Of a DNA stretch of 64,000 nucleotides, positions 52,189 to 61,120 are shown in pieces (position 1 is the first letter of the stretch; each line of letters starts with the position of its first letter). The stretch lies in the NCBI GenBank assembly GCA_009859145.1, contig VRVR01000003.1:310001-374000 (forward strand). Reading direction: 5' to 3'. Origin of the DNA: Andalucia godoyi. Its lineage: Eukaryota > Discoba > Jakobea > Jakobida > Andaluciidae. The position numbers and the translations under genes were made by a program. Below the pieces are notes generated by a model, which was not told where the DNA came from, made no database searches, and saw nothing but the letters and a program-made list of their open reading frames with translations.

Positions 52189-52242
52189 AAGTGCCTCAAT
52201 CGCTTTTCCCCCTCACCCCCGAGCAGAAGAGATCTTCAACGT

Positions 52243-52310
52243 TATCTCTCTCTCTCTCTCTCTCCCCTAACACCCACCCACCCACACACACATATATATA
52301 TATATATATA
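52243..52310. repeat. (TC)n, CACC-rich and (TA)n tract
   Basis: A compound microsatellite between the convergent lipid-anchored protein gene and MCM8. Confidence 0.9.
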
Positions 52311-52392
52311 GATACACATATTCATGCGTATCAGCATCAGCAATAGGAATACATAAAAACCCCACTTTTCCTCTTCCCTCACCATCCTCTGC

Positions 52393-54909
52393 TCAATCCG
52401 CAGACGTTTGCAGCTTGTACATCCCATTGCCCTTCTTCAAAACGTAATTGTTCATATTTAGGTAGTCCATAAAATCTTCAAATGTAAGGCTTTGCACTCG
52501 AAGGCGATTCACGACAAGGTCCTTGATTTCCGAAATATGAAAAACAGACGAGTTCTTTCGTTGTGACTCGCGATTCAATGCAGCAACCACGCGGGTGACG
52601 TCTTTGGCCTTTGACGATCCTCCTCGAGATGGCCGCTCAAAGTCGATGTTCCCAAACTCATCCACAACGGTATCATAAAAAGAATCGCGCATCACAAGAA
52701 TAACATCGGAGGCATCTTCTTCAGTAACCACATCACGAAGTTCCGCACGTGCGCGTGCTTTTGCTAAGCGTACCAACGCTTCCAACTGTCTTGTTGTGAT
52801 GGGTGCACCATCCGCAGTCTGTTTCTTGCGCAGCGACAAGTAGAACGTTTGGAGAATGCATGAGGCTTCGGGAGACAACATCGGATGGACAAACTTCCGA
52901 GCATACGTCAACAGCTTTCGAAACGAAATTTGAGAGAGTCTGTTAATGCTCTCGTGCGGCCGCAGACGCAAGGACTCTGCTAGCGAAGCGGAACTGATGG
53001 AGCTGAAGTCCGGGACCGAATTCATGGAAGACGATGTCAAGGACATGACATCTGCCAATGCTTGGGTTTGGCGAAATGTCGGACCGTTCCTTGTCGACGA
53101 CGGATGCACACTTGTGCGGACCATTTTCGCTCCATGAATTCGCATGACGTGTTCGGATAGGAGGCGGTCATGATTTTCATCTGGCCGGTCGAGCAAGATG
53201 AAGATGAGATCGAATCGAGACAGCAAGGGTGACGGGAGCTTGATGTTCTCAGCGACGGTTTTTGATCGATTATAATGGCCACCCGTTGGGTTGGCAGCTG
53301 CAATCACGGAGCATCTCGATGGCAGAGAACAGCACATACCCGCTTTTGCAATGGAAATACTCTGTTGTTCCATCGCTTCCAACAGAGCTGAGTGCTCGCA
53401 TGCCATCTTGTCGAATTCATCGATGCAGCAGATTCCCTGGTCGGCGAGAACAAGAGCACCAGCCTCGAGAGAGAAATCGCCCGTAATGGAGTCCTTCACC
53501 ACCGTGACGGTCAGCCCTGTCGTCGTCGCTGTATTTCCGCAGACGTACACTGATCTTGGCGATACCTGTGTGGCGGCCTTGAGAAGATTCGACTTGCCCA
53601 AACCAGGATCTCCAACAATAAGCAAATGCGGGTCGCCTCGCACGGACATTTTTCGGGGATCCTGATCTTCGCTGGATCTGCACGCTCCAAATAACGTCAA
53701 CACAAGCCCAGCCTTCACAATGTCGTGACCGTAGATTGTGGGACACAAGGAATGAACGAGAATGCGGAACAAATCTGGCTGTCGCTGCAGTTCACGGATT
53801 GCAGCCAGGTCCTGCGGAGAAAACTGATCAATCGCAGATCCAGAACTGCTTGACTGGTGCTGCTGGCTCGAGGACTTTTGGTTGACAACTGACACTGCAT
53901 CAATGTATAATTGGTACACGGATCGGTTGGATTTTCCCTCGTGCTGCGCCAAGATTGCTTTTACAATGCCACAGACCGTCACCTGATCTCCAGGAACACA
54001 AGAGTCCACCAAGTCCCCACGCAGTTCGCATTCTATGGACCTTGGTATCCGTCCAGCTTCTGTTTGGTCATCGTCCATAATTTCCTGTATTCTCAGCTTC
54101 TGCCAATCCTCCGTTAGCGCACTAGACCTTTCTGGAGAAAATGCTCGCGATTTGCATCTTGGCGTTGAACATTTCTTTGGCAGAACGCATTTCCCATCGG
54201 GAAACCAGAATCGCTGTTTCGCCGAGCACTTTTCGCATACATACTGCACCGAGACAATGACTGGCTTCACGACCGATGTCCGAACAACCGTCCCTTTCAA
54301 TGCCACCAATCTCCCCACGATTGCTGTTCTGATGTTGCGCAGCGGCATCAGCTGAGGCAGATTGTGAATCCGCGCATTGACTTTGGGAAAGGTATCGAAC
54401 CAAAGGTCTCCTAACTGAATATAGTACGTCATGTAGATCGAAATGCCGAGGCAAGTCAGCATCTTTTCCGGTTCCTCACACAACCTTGACGAGAATTCCG
54501 CAAGCGGAATCATCTGAATCAGTTGCTCGTAATCGAGATGGATGGCAAGGTTCTGGCTTGACAGCACATCGCTTGTCAGTTTGAGCTATTTGCAAAACAA
54601 CCACGACCATCATAACGAACAGTTTAGTATTTAAAAGACAGTTCTATAAAAACAAGAACAACAGCAACAACAACAACAAAGAAAGAGGAGCACGCAAATT
54701 CTGTTTGCTTACTCCATCCCATGTAGGACAGAACCATGAAAAGCAGAGATGCATACGGAGGGGACAAGGGACTTTCCTTCAGAAACGAAAAAGTCACGCA
54801 GCGTTCTGACCAGGACGAGGCGGTCATCGCTGGACGTATGTTCTGGACAGTCTTCTCCGGGAAAATATGACCTCCAAACGCCCTGAACAATTCGATAAGG
54901 AACAGTCAT
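52393..54909 (-). CDS. MCM8: MCM8 helicase
   Basis: Two exons, 54713-54909 and 52393-54571, with a 141-nt intron (GTAAGC...ACAAG). The product is 791 aa. Exon 1 holds WRSYFPGEDCPEH, like the MCM8 GW..YF..... start. Then come LKGTVVRTSVVKP, the zinc finger CEKCSAKQRF...CSTPRC, QEIMDDDQTEAGRIPRSIE, Walker A GDPGLGKS, Walker B CCIDEFDKM, and the arginine finger SRFDLIFILLD. Residue agreement with human MCM8 is high across these blocks. A C-terminal winged helix is plausible. MCM8 works with MCM9 in homologous recombination repair. MCM9 is not in the window. Confidence 0.93.
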
Positions 54910-55555
54910 TCATTCACAAACAAAAAACAACAAACGACAGTAAGAAAAAACGAGAAGCGAATAAAAATTATAATTTAAGAAAAAAAAAAAAGAAAAAGAA
55001 AAAGGAAAACAGGCTCAGCGGTTGCAGCGAGTCCCAAAAATTCGAGACACGAGACACGAGAAAGTTTCGGGATGCATTGGTTGGTGTGCCACGATTTGTG
55101 TCGCGGGTGATGCTGCCTGGGCGGGCCCCGACATTTGATTATCTGTTACACAATCGGGAAATTGCCCGCTTTTGCCGAAAGGAAAGGTTTGTTTTCATTT
55201 TGCCAACGATAAAGAAGCCTATCCTGCTTCCCTGGTTGGATAGTTGCCAAAATTCTCACCGCTCTCTCACAAACAGCAACATGCCTGTTGAGTGTTTTGG
55301 GCTGTCCCATTCCCATCCTTTCTCCAATCTTCATCTTCGTTTCTCTCCTTTTATATATATATATATATATATTCATTTGTAGTTTTTGGTTTTGTTTTTC
55401 CCTTGCTTCGTTTTTCTTCTTTTCATCCGGCTCGCTTAGATCGTAGTGGAAAGATAGGGGTACGTACAGAGGAGGAGGGCACACGAAGAAAGAGGAAACA
55501 GATTAATCGCTGGTATTATTTTGGATAAGAAGAAGAAGCAGAAGAAAAAGGAAAA
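54910..55555. other. Upstream region of the ERK7-like kinase
   Basis: 646 bp between MCM8 and the kinase, whose starts diverge. A plus-strand frame (~55050-55290) reads FRDALVGVPRFVSRVMLP, then a bas/hydrophobic stretch. It has no start or domain. Runs of A (~54980-55000) and (AT)n (55354-55372) are present. Confidence 0.3.
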
Positions 55556-56863
55556 ATGACAGAAGAGATTGATAAGCATGTTCTACGAAAGTACGAGATT
55601 TCTCAAAAACTTGGAAAAGGTGCGTATGGCATTGTGTGGAAGAGCATTGACAAGAAGACTCGGGAAACGGTTGCGCTCAAAAAGATTTTTGACGCGTTTC
55701 AGAATGCGACGGATGCTCAGCGAACGTATCGTGAGATTATGTTTCTTCAGCAGCTTCACCACGAGAACATAGTTCGGCTTTTGAATGTTCTAAAGGCTGA
55801 CAATGATCGTGATATTTACATAGTGTTTGAGTATATGGAGACCGATCTGCATGCGGTGATCCGAGCTTCGATTCTTGAGGACATCCACAAGCAGTATATC
55901 ATCTACCAGCTTCTCAAGTCACTGCGGTACATGCATTCTGCAGGACTGATCCATCGCGACATGAAGCCCTCGAATTTGCTTCTTAATTCAGAGTGCCACA
56001 TGAAGGTGGCCGATTTTGGGCTTGCCAGGCTTATTTCGAACAATGACAAGGGAGATTCTGCAAACCCTGTTCTTACGGATTACGTTGCAACACGGTGGTA
56101 TCGAGCACCGGAGATCCTCCTTGGATCAACAAAGTACACCAAGGGAGTCGACATGTGGTCCATTGGATGCATTTTGGGTGAATTGATCGGAGGAAAGCCC
56201 ATGTTTCCGGGAACCTCGACCATGAATCAGCTTGATCGCATCATGGCAGTAACAGGAAGACCGTCCTTGGAAGACATCGACGCAATCAAGTCGCCGTTTG
56301 CAGGAACTATGCTTGACTCCATCCCGGCTTCGCAGCCTGTTTCGCTGAAGGATATGTACCCGACTGCTTCTCCAGAAGCCCTTGATCTTCTCCGGAAACT
56401 GCTCCAGTTCAATCCAAACAAGCGGATCTCAGCAGATGATGCACTCAAACATCCGTACATTGCTCTTTTCCACGACGAGGCAAATGAGCCTACTTGCGAT
56501 CGACCCATCAAAATTGGATTCGATGACAACACAAAGTATTCAATCTCGGAATACCGTGAGAAGCTGTATGAACTTATCCGAAAGAAGAGAGATCATCGTC
56601 GCAGAACAGGGTCTGGTGCCGACGATGGTGGGCAACCGCAGCCCTCGGCAGCTTCTTCTGCACCGACATCATCCAGTTCGACTGCGGCTGCATCGCATCC
56701 TGCTTCTTCGTCTTCGTCTTCGTCAACGTCTGCGTCAATGTCGAGGACTTCGAGCTCCTCATCTCATGGCACTGCAGCTGGAGGAAGAACGTCGTCGCAC
56801 GGATACTATGGCGGACATCATCACCACGGATCGTCAAGTTCCATGGGCAATCGACGCGTATGA
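55556..56863 (+). CDS. MAPK15: Atypical MAP kinase, ERK7/MAPK15-like
   Basis: 435 aa. The kinase domain (~13-305) is complete: GKGAYG (20-25), VALKK (39-43), HRDMKPSN (133-140), DFG (153-155) and VATRWYRAPE (177-186). The activation loop is T-D-Y (174-176), where animal ERK7/8 have T-E-Y. The insert-free CMGC fold, the start RKYEISQKLGKGAYGIVWK and the extension after the kinase domain (KKRDHRRR) match ERK7/MAPK15. That kinase autophosphorylates and acts at basal bodies and cilia. The C-terminal ~80 residues are Ser/Thr/His/Gly-rich and disordered, from TCG/TCT repeats. TDY is also seen in some plant and protist MAPKs. Confidence 0.85.
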   Translation: MTEEIDKHVLRKYEISQKLGKGAYGIVWKSIDKKTRETVALKKIFDAFQNATDAQRTYREIMFLQQLHHENIVRLLNVLKADNDRDIYIVFEYMETDLHAVIRASILEDIHKQYIIYQLLKSLRYMHSAGLIHRDMKPSNLLLNSECHMKVADFGLARLISNNDKGDSANPVLTDYVATRWYRAPEILLGSTKYTKGVDMWSIGCILGELIGGKPMFPGTSTMNQLDRIMAVTGRPSLEDIDAIKSPFAGTMLDSIPASQPVSLKDMYPTASPEALDLLRKLLQFNPNKRISADDALKHPYIALFHDEANEPTCDRPIKIGFDDNTKYSISEYREKLYELIRKKRDHRRRTGSGADDGGQPQPSAASSAPTSSSSTAAASHPASSSSSSSTSASMSRTSSSSSHGTAAGGRTSSHGYYGGHHHHGSSSSMGNRRV

Positions 56864-57167
56864 ACGCCACCACGCGACGGTTTGCGACTCTCCTCTTTTC
56901 TTCAGACGTCTGTTTCATGATGCGGAAATTGAAAAAAAAAGAAAAAAAAAGAAACCCTTCCCCCCGAAAAAATCTCGAAAAAAGAAGAAAAAATAATCAG
57001 AATCGGAAGAAAAGAAGGAAGCAAGAATGGAAACTGTCTCGTTGTTCGTAAGCTGGTGTACTATTGCTATTGTGTTTGTTTACTGTTGTCATATCTCTTG
57101 ATTTATGAGTTGTTTAATAATGGTGGATATGCTGTCTCTGTCTCGATCTCTTTATCTGTGTCAGATG

Positions 57168-57213
<46 letters not shown>

Positions 57214-58140
57214 GCTGTGGTCGTGGCTCCCTCTGTCTATCTGTCTATCTATTTGTCCGTCTGTACTTTTTGTGGATCGAACTGACTGGGATATCTCCAT
57301 TGCTGCGCTGCCTTTTCTCTCCTCCAAGTGCGCTGTTGTTCCATGCCAGTTTCAGCAGCGACACGTTATATGTGTTTTTGTGTTTTTTGTTGATCGACGC
57401 CGTAGAAGTATCGTAAAGTCGATCACGAACCTTTCCCCCGGCCGTTCTTTTTCGTTTTTTTTCCTCATTCATTCTCCAATTCCCGATGTTCGTTGTTGCT
57501 GTCACTGGATGCTCCTGCTGTACAGACGGCTTCTGACAAATCCCAAAACGAGACAGCCTCAATTGAATATCCTATTACAGAACCCGTTTTTATTTCCACA
57601 CTCGAAAGAGAAACATATATATTTCCACAAGCCACAAAGAGCGTCCTTTCTCTTTTGAATCTTATTTCCGTTACTCTCTCTTCGTTCATTAATCGAGTCT
57701 TTTCTGAATCTCCCAAAATCGCATCTCCAAAAGATCTCAACATCTTTCCCCCCCTCTCCTGTTTTAATCTGTTTCTGTGTCTGTTTCTGTGTCTGTTTCT
57801 GTGTCTGTTTCTGAGTCTGTTGTTGTTGTGACGGTCTGCAGCATCATTCCTGCGTGTTGGAACCTTGCAGCATTCCGCCCCGTTTATCTGTTTATTTGTT
57901 TTTCGTGTTAGCTTTTTTGTGTTTGTTTGGTATCCTGTGTCGCCCCTTTTTTGAACTACATTTCGTTCATATTCATATTCATATTGTTTGTTGTTTGTGT
58001 ATTGTATTGTATTGTATTTTATTGTATTGTGCTGGATCCCTTCTTATTTGGGAGTGCTCTTTCTTCTCGCTTCTTCTGTTTTGAAACTTGGAGGTTTTTT
58101 TGTGGTCGGTTACGTGTCTCTGTATGTATTGGATTTGTCA
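56864..58140. repeat. Repeat-rich intergenic region
   Basis: 1.28 kb. A-rich runs (~56930-57015), (TTG)n of ~15 units (57169-57214), CTGT/CTAT repeats (57230-57260), a 12-bp unit TCTGTTTCTGTG repeated about four times (57770-57820) and TATTG units (58000-58030). Frames at 57056-57658 (plus) and 57245-57743 (minus) are open, but their products are low-complexity. No gene was accepted. Confidence 0.6.
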
Positions 58141-59184
58141 ATGGGAAATTGTTGTAACAAGAAAAAAGATCGCTATGACGAGTCTGTTTCAAAGCCTAAA
58201 TACCCCAAGATTTCAGAGTTTCAATTGCTGGAAATGCGCGGAAGCGCATTCAGCTCGCTGTTGTTTCACCATTCAGCGATTCGATACCCCACTCTGCTCG
58301 GGTTGGAGTACGGAACGCTCCTGGTTGCGGATCCTGGAGAGGGAACGTGTGTTCGCAAGTTTCAAGGACACTCCGACGACGTGCTCTGCCTTGCTAGGGT
58401 GAGCCATCAACTTGCTTCTGCATCGCGCGACGGCAGCTTGCGCATTTGGGATTTGGCAAAGGAAGAACCAGAAGTGCATATCCAAGCGCATGCATCGGCG
58501 GTCGTGGGACTTTGTTCGGTTCCAGGTTCCCCCAGTGTTCTGGTTACCGGTGCCCGCGACGCCACAGTTTCGTTTTGGGATGCGGCAACGTCGACGTGTT
58601 TAGGAACTGAGAATATCGGTCAAAACACAGTTACTGCGATGAAGATGCTGAACGAAACAACCGTTTTGCAAACTGCGGAGGACCTTTGTTTGCGGATATG
58701 GGACGCTCGGACATACCAGGTGACTTCAGTGCTTGGAAAGGGGGCGCTGCAGTACTTTCCAACATGTGTCGATGTTGCAGGAGATGGACTTCATGCGGTT
58801 ACTGGACACAATGGGTTCGATGGATCGGGTTGCACAGTTTGCGAATGGGATGTCAGAAATGCCTCGGCACCTGTGCGGACGCTTTGTGGCCACTTGCAAA
58901 AGGTTACCTGTGTTGCATTTCCGAGTGGCGCGCATGATTCGATCTTATCGGGAAGCAAGGACCAGACGATGCGGTTCTGGAACGTCGCAGAGGCTGCCGA
59001 AAAGCACCAGGTCATCTTTGCCGACGACAGTCTTACATCATTCTCCTGTGATCTCGAATCCGGCATGATATCAAGTACGTTTTTCTCGGGCGATGCATGG
59101 CTTTCTGAATGGAGGGGTTTGTCGCAGATCGATGCTGGCGATGAACCGTTGAGGACGAGATCAAAGCTGCACCCTTTTTCATAG
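58141..59184 (+). CDS. WDR31: WDR31-like WD40 protein, lipid-anchored
   Basis: 347 aa from the ATG at 58141. The start MGNCCNKKKDRY fits N-myristoylation (Gly2) and palmitoylation (Cys4, Cys5), with a basic patch. WD repeats follow: GHSDDVLCLARVSHQLASAS-RDGSLRIWD, AHASAVVGLC...GARDATVSFWD, TAEDLCLRIWDARTY, NGFDGSGCTVCEWDVRN and GHLQKVTCVAF...GSKDQTMRFWN. The NGF.G.Gc...WD.R block and LQT-EDLxLRxWD match human WDR31, which acts with ELMOD proteins and RP2 in ciliary traffic. The longer upstream frame (57988) is hydrophobic leader sequence. Confidence 0.8.
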   Translation: MGNCCNKKKDRYDESVSKPKYPKISEFQLLEMRGSAFSSLLFHHSAIRYPTLLGLEYGTLLVADPGEGTCVRKFQGHSDDVLCLARVSHQLASASRDGSLRIWDLAKEEPEVHIQAHASAVVGLCSVPGSPSVLVTGARDATVSFWDAATSTCLGTENIGQNTVTAMKMLNETTVLQTAEDLCLRIWDARTYQVTSVLGKGALQYFPTCVDVAGDGLHAVTGHNGFDGSGCTVCEWDVRNASAPVRTLCGHLQKVTCVAFPSGAHDSILSGSKDQTMRFWNVAEAAEKHQVIFADDSLTSFSCDLESGMISSTFFSGDAWLSEWRGLSQIDAGDEPLRTRSKLHPFS

Positions 59185-59317
59185 TTTGTCTTACGCAGCA
59201 GGCTTGTTGCATCAATATATATATATATATACATATTTATATTTATATCACATGGTCGTATATTTACACGTCCGGGACTCCAAGTGCGTATTTTTGCGAA
59301 TGTGCGCTGAGTTGAAT

Positions 59318-59381
<64 letters not shown>

Positions 59382-59430
59382 AAGATTAATAAAGCAAGCA
59401 CGTCACATTCTTCCATTGATGGACTTTTGT
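59185..59430. repeat. (TA)n and (CAA)n between convergent genes
   Basis: A TA tract at ~59213-59232 and a perfect (CAA)n of about 22 units at 59317-59382, in the 3' flank of the WDR31-like gene. Confidence 0.9.
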
Positions 59431-60042
59431 TTATGCAACTGCAATTCTTTGCTTCACCTTTTCAATCAACGCAAAGAGAGTTTCAAGTGGCAATCCTTGG
59501 ATGCTGTCCATGGATCCTTCCAGCTTTGCAATCCTTGGGTTCAGCAGCGGATGCTCGCAGATGAATCCGCCTGCACAAGTATAAATATCCCCTTCCGCAA
59601 CGAGCTGGTCGTCTACCTCCGTGCCAAACGGTTCAAAGTGAATCGTGCTGATATGCACATCCTTCTCCTGGATGCCGGATGCAGGGTGCGAAACCACCAA
59701 CGCCGATACCGTGGAAGCGGGAGCTCCGTTTGCATACGAACGCAGGAAGCGTCGAGCAGTCGCTTCGTCTTCCGGCTTTTCCCTGATCTCACTGTTGCAG
59801 AACACCACCTGATCCGCCGTGATCAACAGGCAGTTCCTGGACTCCGCAGAGCTGAACAGCGTAGCGCGGTTCAGCAGTGCGTCCGCCTTTGCACTGGCAA
59901 TCATCAGTGCCTTGTGACTCGGATCGCTGCTGACATACTGTTTTTCATCAATATCGGGATGCGCAGTCTCGACCGCAGTCCCAAACGAGTCTTCCAAAAC
60001 CTTGCGCCGCCATCGACTCGACGATCCCAGTACAATGCGCAT
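59431..60042 (-). CDS. Maf-type nucleotide pyrophosphatase (ASMTL/Maf family)
   Basis: 203 aa from the ATG at 60042 (MRIVLGSSSRWRRKVLED), which fits the Maf start l.LaSsSprR.elL. Other family blocks: HPDIDE, ASAKADALL, LLITADQVV (Asp-Gln catalytic region), EKPEDEATARRFLRSYANG, and the end block GGF..EHPLL...EGSMDSIQGLPLETL. Maf proteins hydrolyse non-canonical or modified nucleoside triphosphates and are in most eukaryotes. The usual C-terminal GDYxNVVGLP motif appears as GSMDSIQGLPL. Upstream codons to 60210 are CA-repeat translation. The start is 64 bp downstream of the next minus-strand gene. Confidence 0.87.
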   Translation of the reverse strand: MRIVLGSSSRWRRKVLEDSFGTAVETAHPDIDEKQYVSSDPSHKALMIASAKADALLNRATLFSSAESRNCLLITADQVVFCNSEIREKPEDEATARRFLRSYANGAPASTVSALVVSHPASGIQEKDVHISTIHFEPFGTEVDDQLVAEGDIYTCAGGFICEHPLLNPRIAKLEGSMDSIQGLPLETLFALIEKVKQRIAVA

Positions 60043-60106
60043 ATTCCCCGCTCCCAAATAATAGCTTTGCTTTTCACACACACACACACACACGCACCCG
60101 ACACAC

Positions 60107-60664
60107 TTACGCTCTCGCAGGACTGTGGAAATGTCTCGTTCGGTACGACTTGGAAGCCCACGAACGCAGGACAAACGCCAGGATCCAGAGGGCGACCGCG
60201 CCGACGCCAACGGACGAGAGCTTCCACAGAAATTGATGCATTGATGCTGCAGTCAGCCGGATGGAAATGGTGATCCATCGGAACCGCGGGCTCGTCGTGT
60301 CGAGCACCGCGTCTCGCGTAAGCAGGAGCTCCAACCGGGCCAGTTGCGGCTGGACCTGGTCCCACAGCCAGATCGTGTACTTTGGATCGTCCGGAAACGT
60401 ATTGCGCCTCAAATAGTACACAAACTCCCGTAGTGCATCCTGGGTCGAGGGCCGATGATTCCGCGACTGCACCCAAGCATCAACCGTCCTTGCGGGAACC
60501 CTTGAACTACGGTCGCGCAGAAAATGCAGCCACTCTCCCCCACCGCGCTTCCCAAACTCCGCGCCTTCATCGTGAAGAGCAGCAACAACAACAGGTCGGA
60601 ATGCATCATCATATGCAGAGACTCCGCTATGATGCATCCCATTTTCAGACCCGCCTCTCTTCAT
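60107..60664 (-). CDS. Tail-anchored protein of unknown family
   Basis: 185 aa from the ATG at 60664. The upstream extension to 60910 consists of a Cys-Val-Leu repeat from (ACACAC)n DNA and is unlikely to be coding. The soluble part has WLHFLRDRSSRVPARTVDAWVQ, ALREFVYYLRRNTFPDDPKYTIWLWDQVQPQL and LELLLTRDAV, so it is helical and Trp/Arg-rich. One membrane span near the C-terminus (~147-167) is followed by a short basic tail. This suggests a tail-anchored ER or mitochondrial protein. No family was recognised. It is tandem with the Maf gene, so the two could share regulation. Confidence 0.5.
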   Translation of the reverse strand: MKRGGSENGMHHSGVSAYDDAFRPVVVAALHDEGAEFGKRGGGEWLHFLRDRSSRVPARTVDAWVQSRNHRPSTQDALREFVYYLRRNTFPDDPKYTIWLWDQVQPQLARLELLLTRDAVLDTTSPRFRWITISIRLTAASMHQFLWKLSSVGVGAVALWILAFVLRSWASKSYRTRHFHSPARA

Positions 60665-61120
60665 TTGCAACACCCGAACGTACCATAGAAACCAACCTCG
60701 CTTTCTCTTTTTGCAGGACGTGTCGCCTTCTGAGGCTCTGACAAAGTGCGCCCCCGCTGTTTTCAGCGTCAATTGAGCGTAAGCAAGACGATCAAATTTT
60801 CGCTCTCTCGCATGCCTCGTCTGTAAGTACCACACACACAACACACACAACACACACAACACACACAACACACACAACACACACGTTTCTCTCTCAATGC
60901 GAAAACTCATGAAGTGCGTTTGATCGACATACGAAATGCCAAGAAACCGAAAAATTGGGTTTTTCGATTAGGTGAACTTTCTCTCTCTTCTTTTTTTTTT
61001 TTCTTGCCCCCTCTTCTTCTTCCCCCCTCCGCCTTATAACAGTAGTGATTGTAGTGGTAGTTGCTTCATTGCGGATTGAACACTTTTGGAAGGAAGAGAA
61101 GAGAAAGGAAGAAGGACATC
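60665..61120. promoter_or_regulatory. Divergent region with (CACACAA)n repeat
   Basis: 456 bp between the tail-anchored protein gene (minus) and the USP36-like gene (plus). It contains ACACACAAC units at 60832-60883 and a T-run/CTTCTTCT tract at ~60990-61020. Confidence 0.45.

Noticed and set aside
54867-55382. 171-codon plus-strand frame between MCM8 and the kinase
   Set aside because: It starts inside the MCM8 exon antisense, runs through A-runs and (AT)n, and shows no family motif.
57056-57658. 200-codon frame with a poly-Leu run
   Set aside because: It is produced by (TTG)n and CTGT repeats; no domain outside the repeats.
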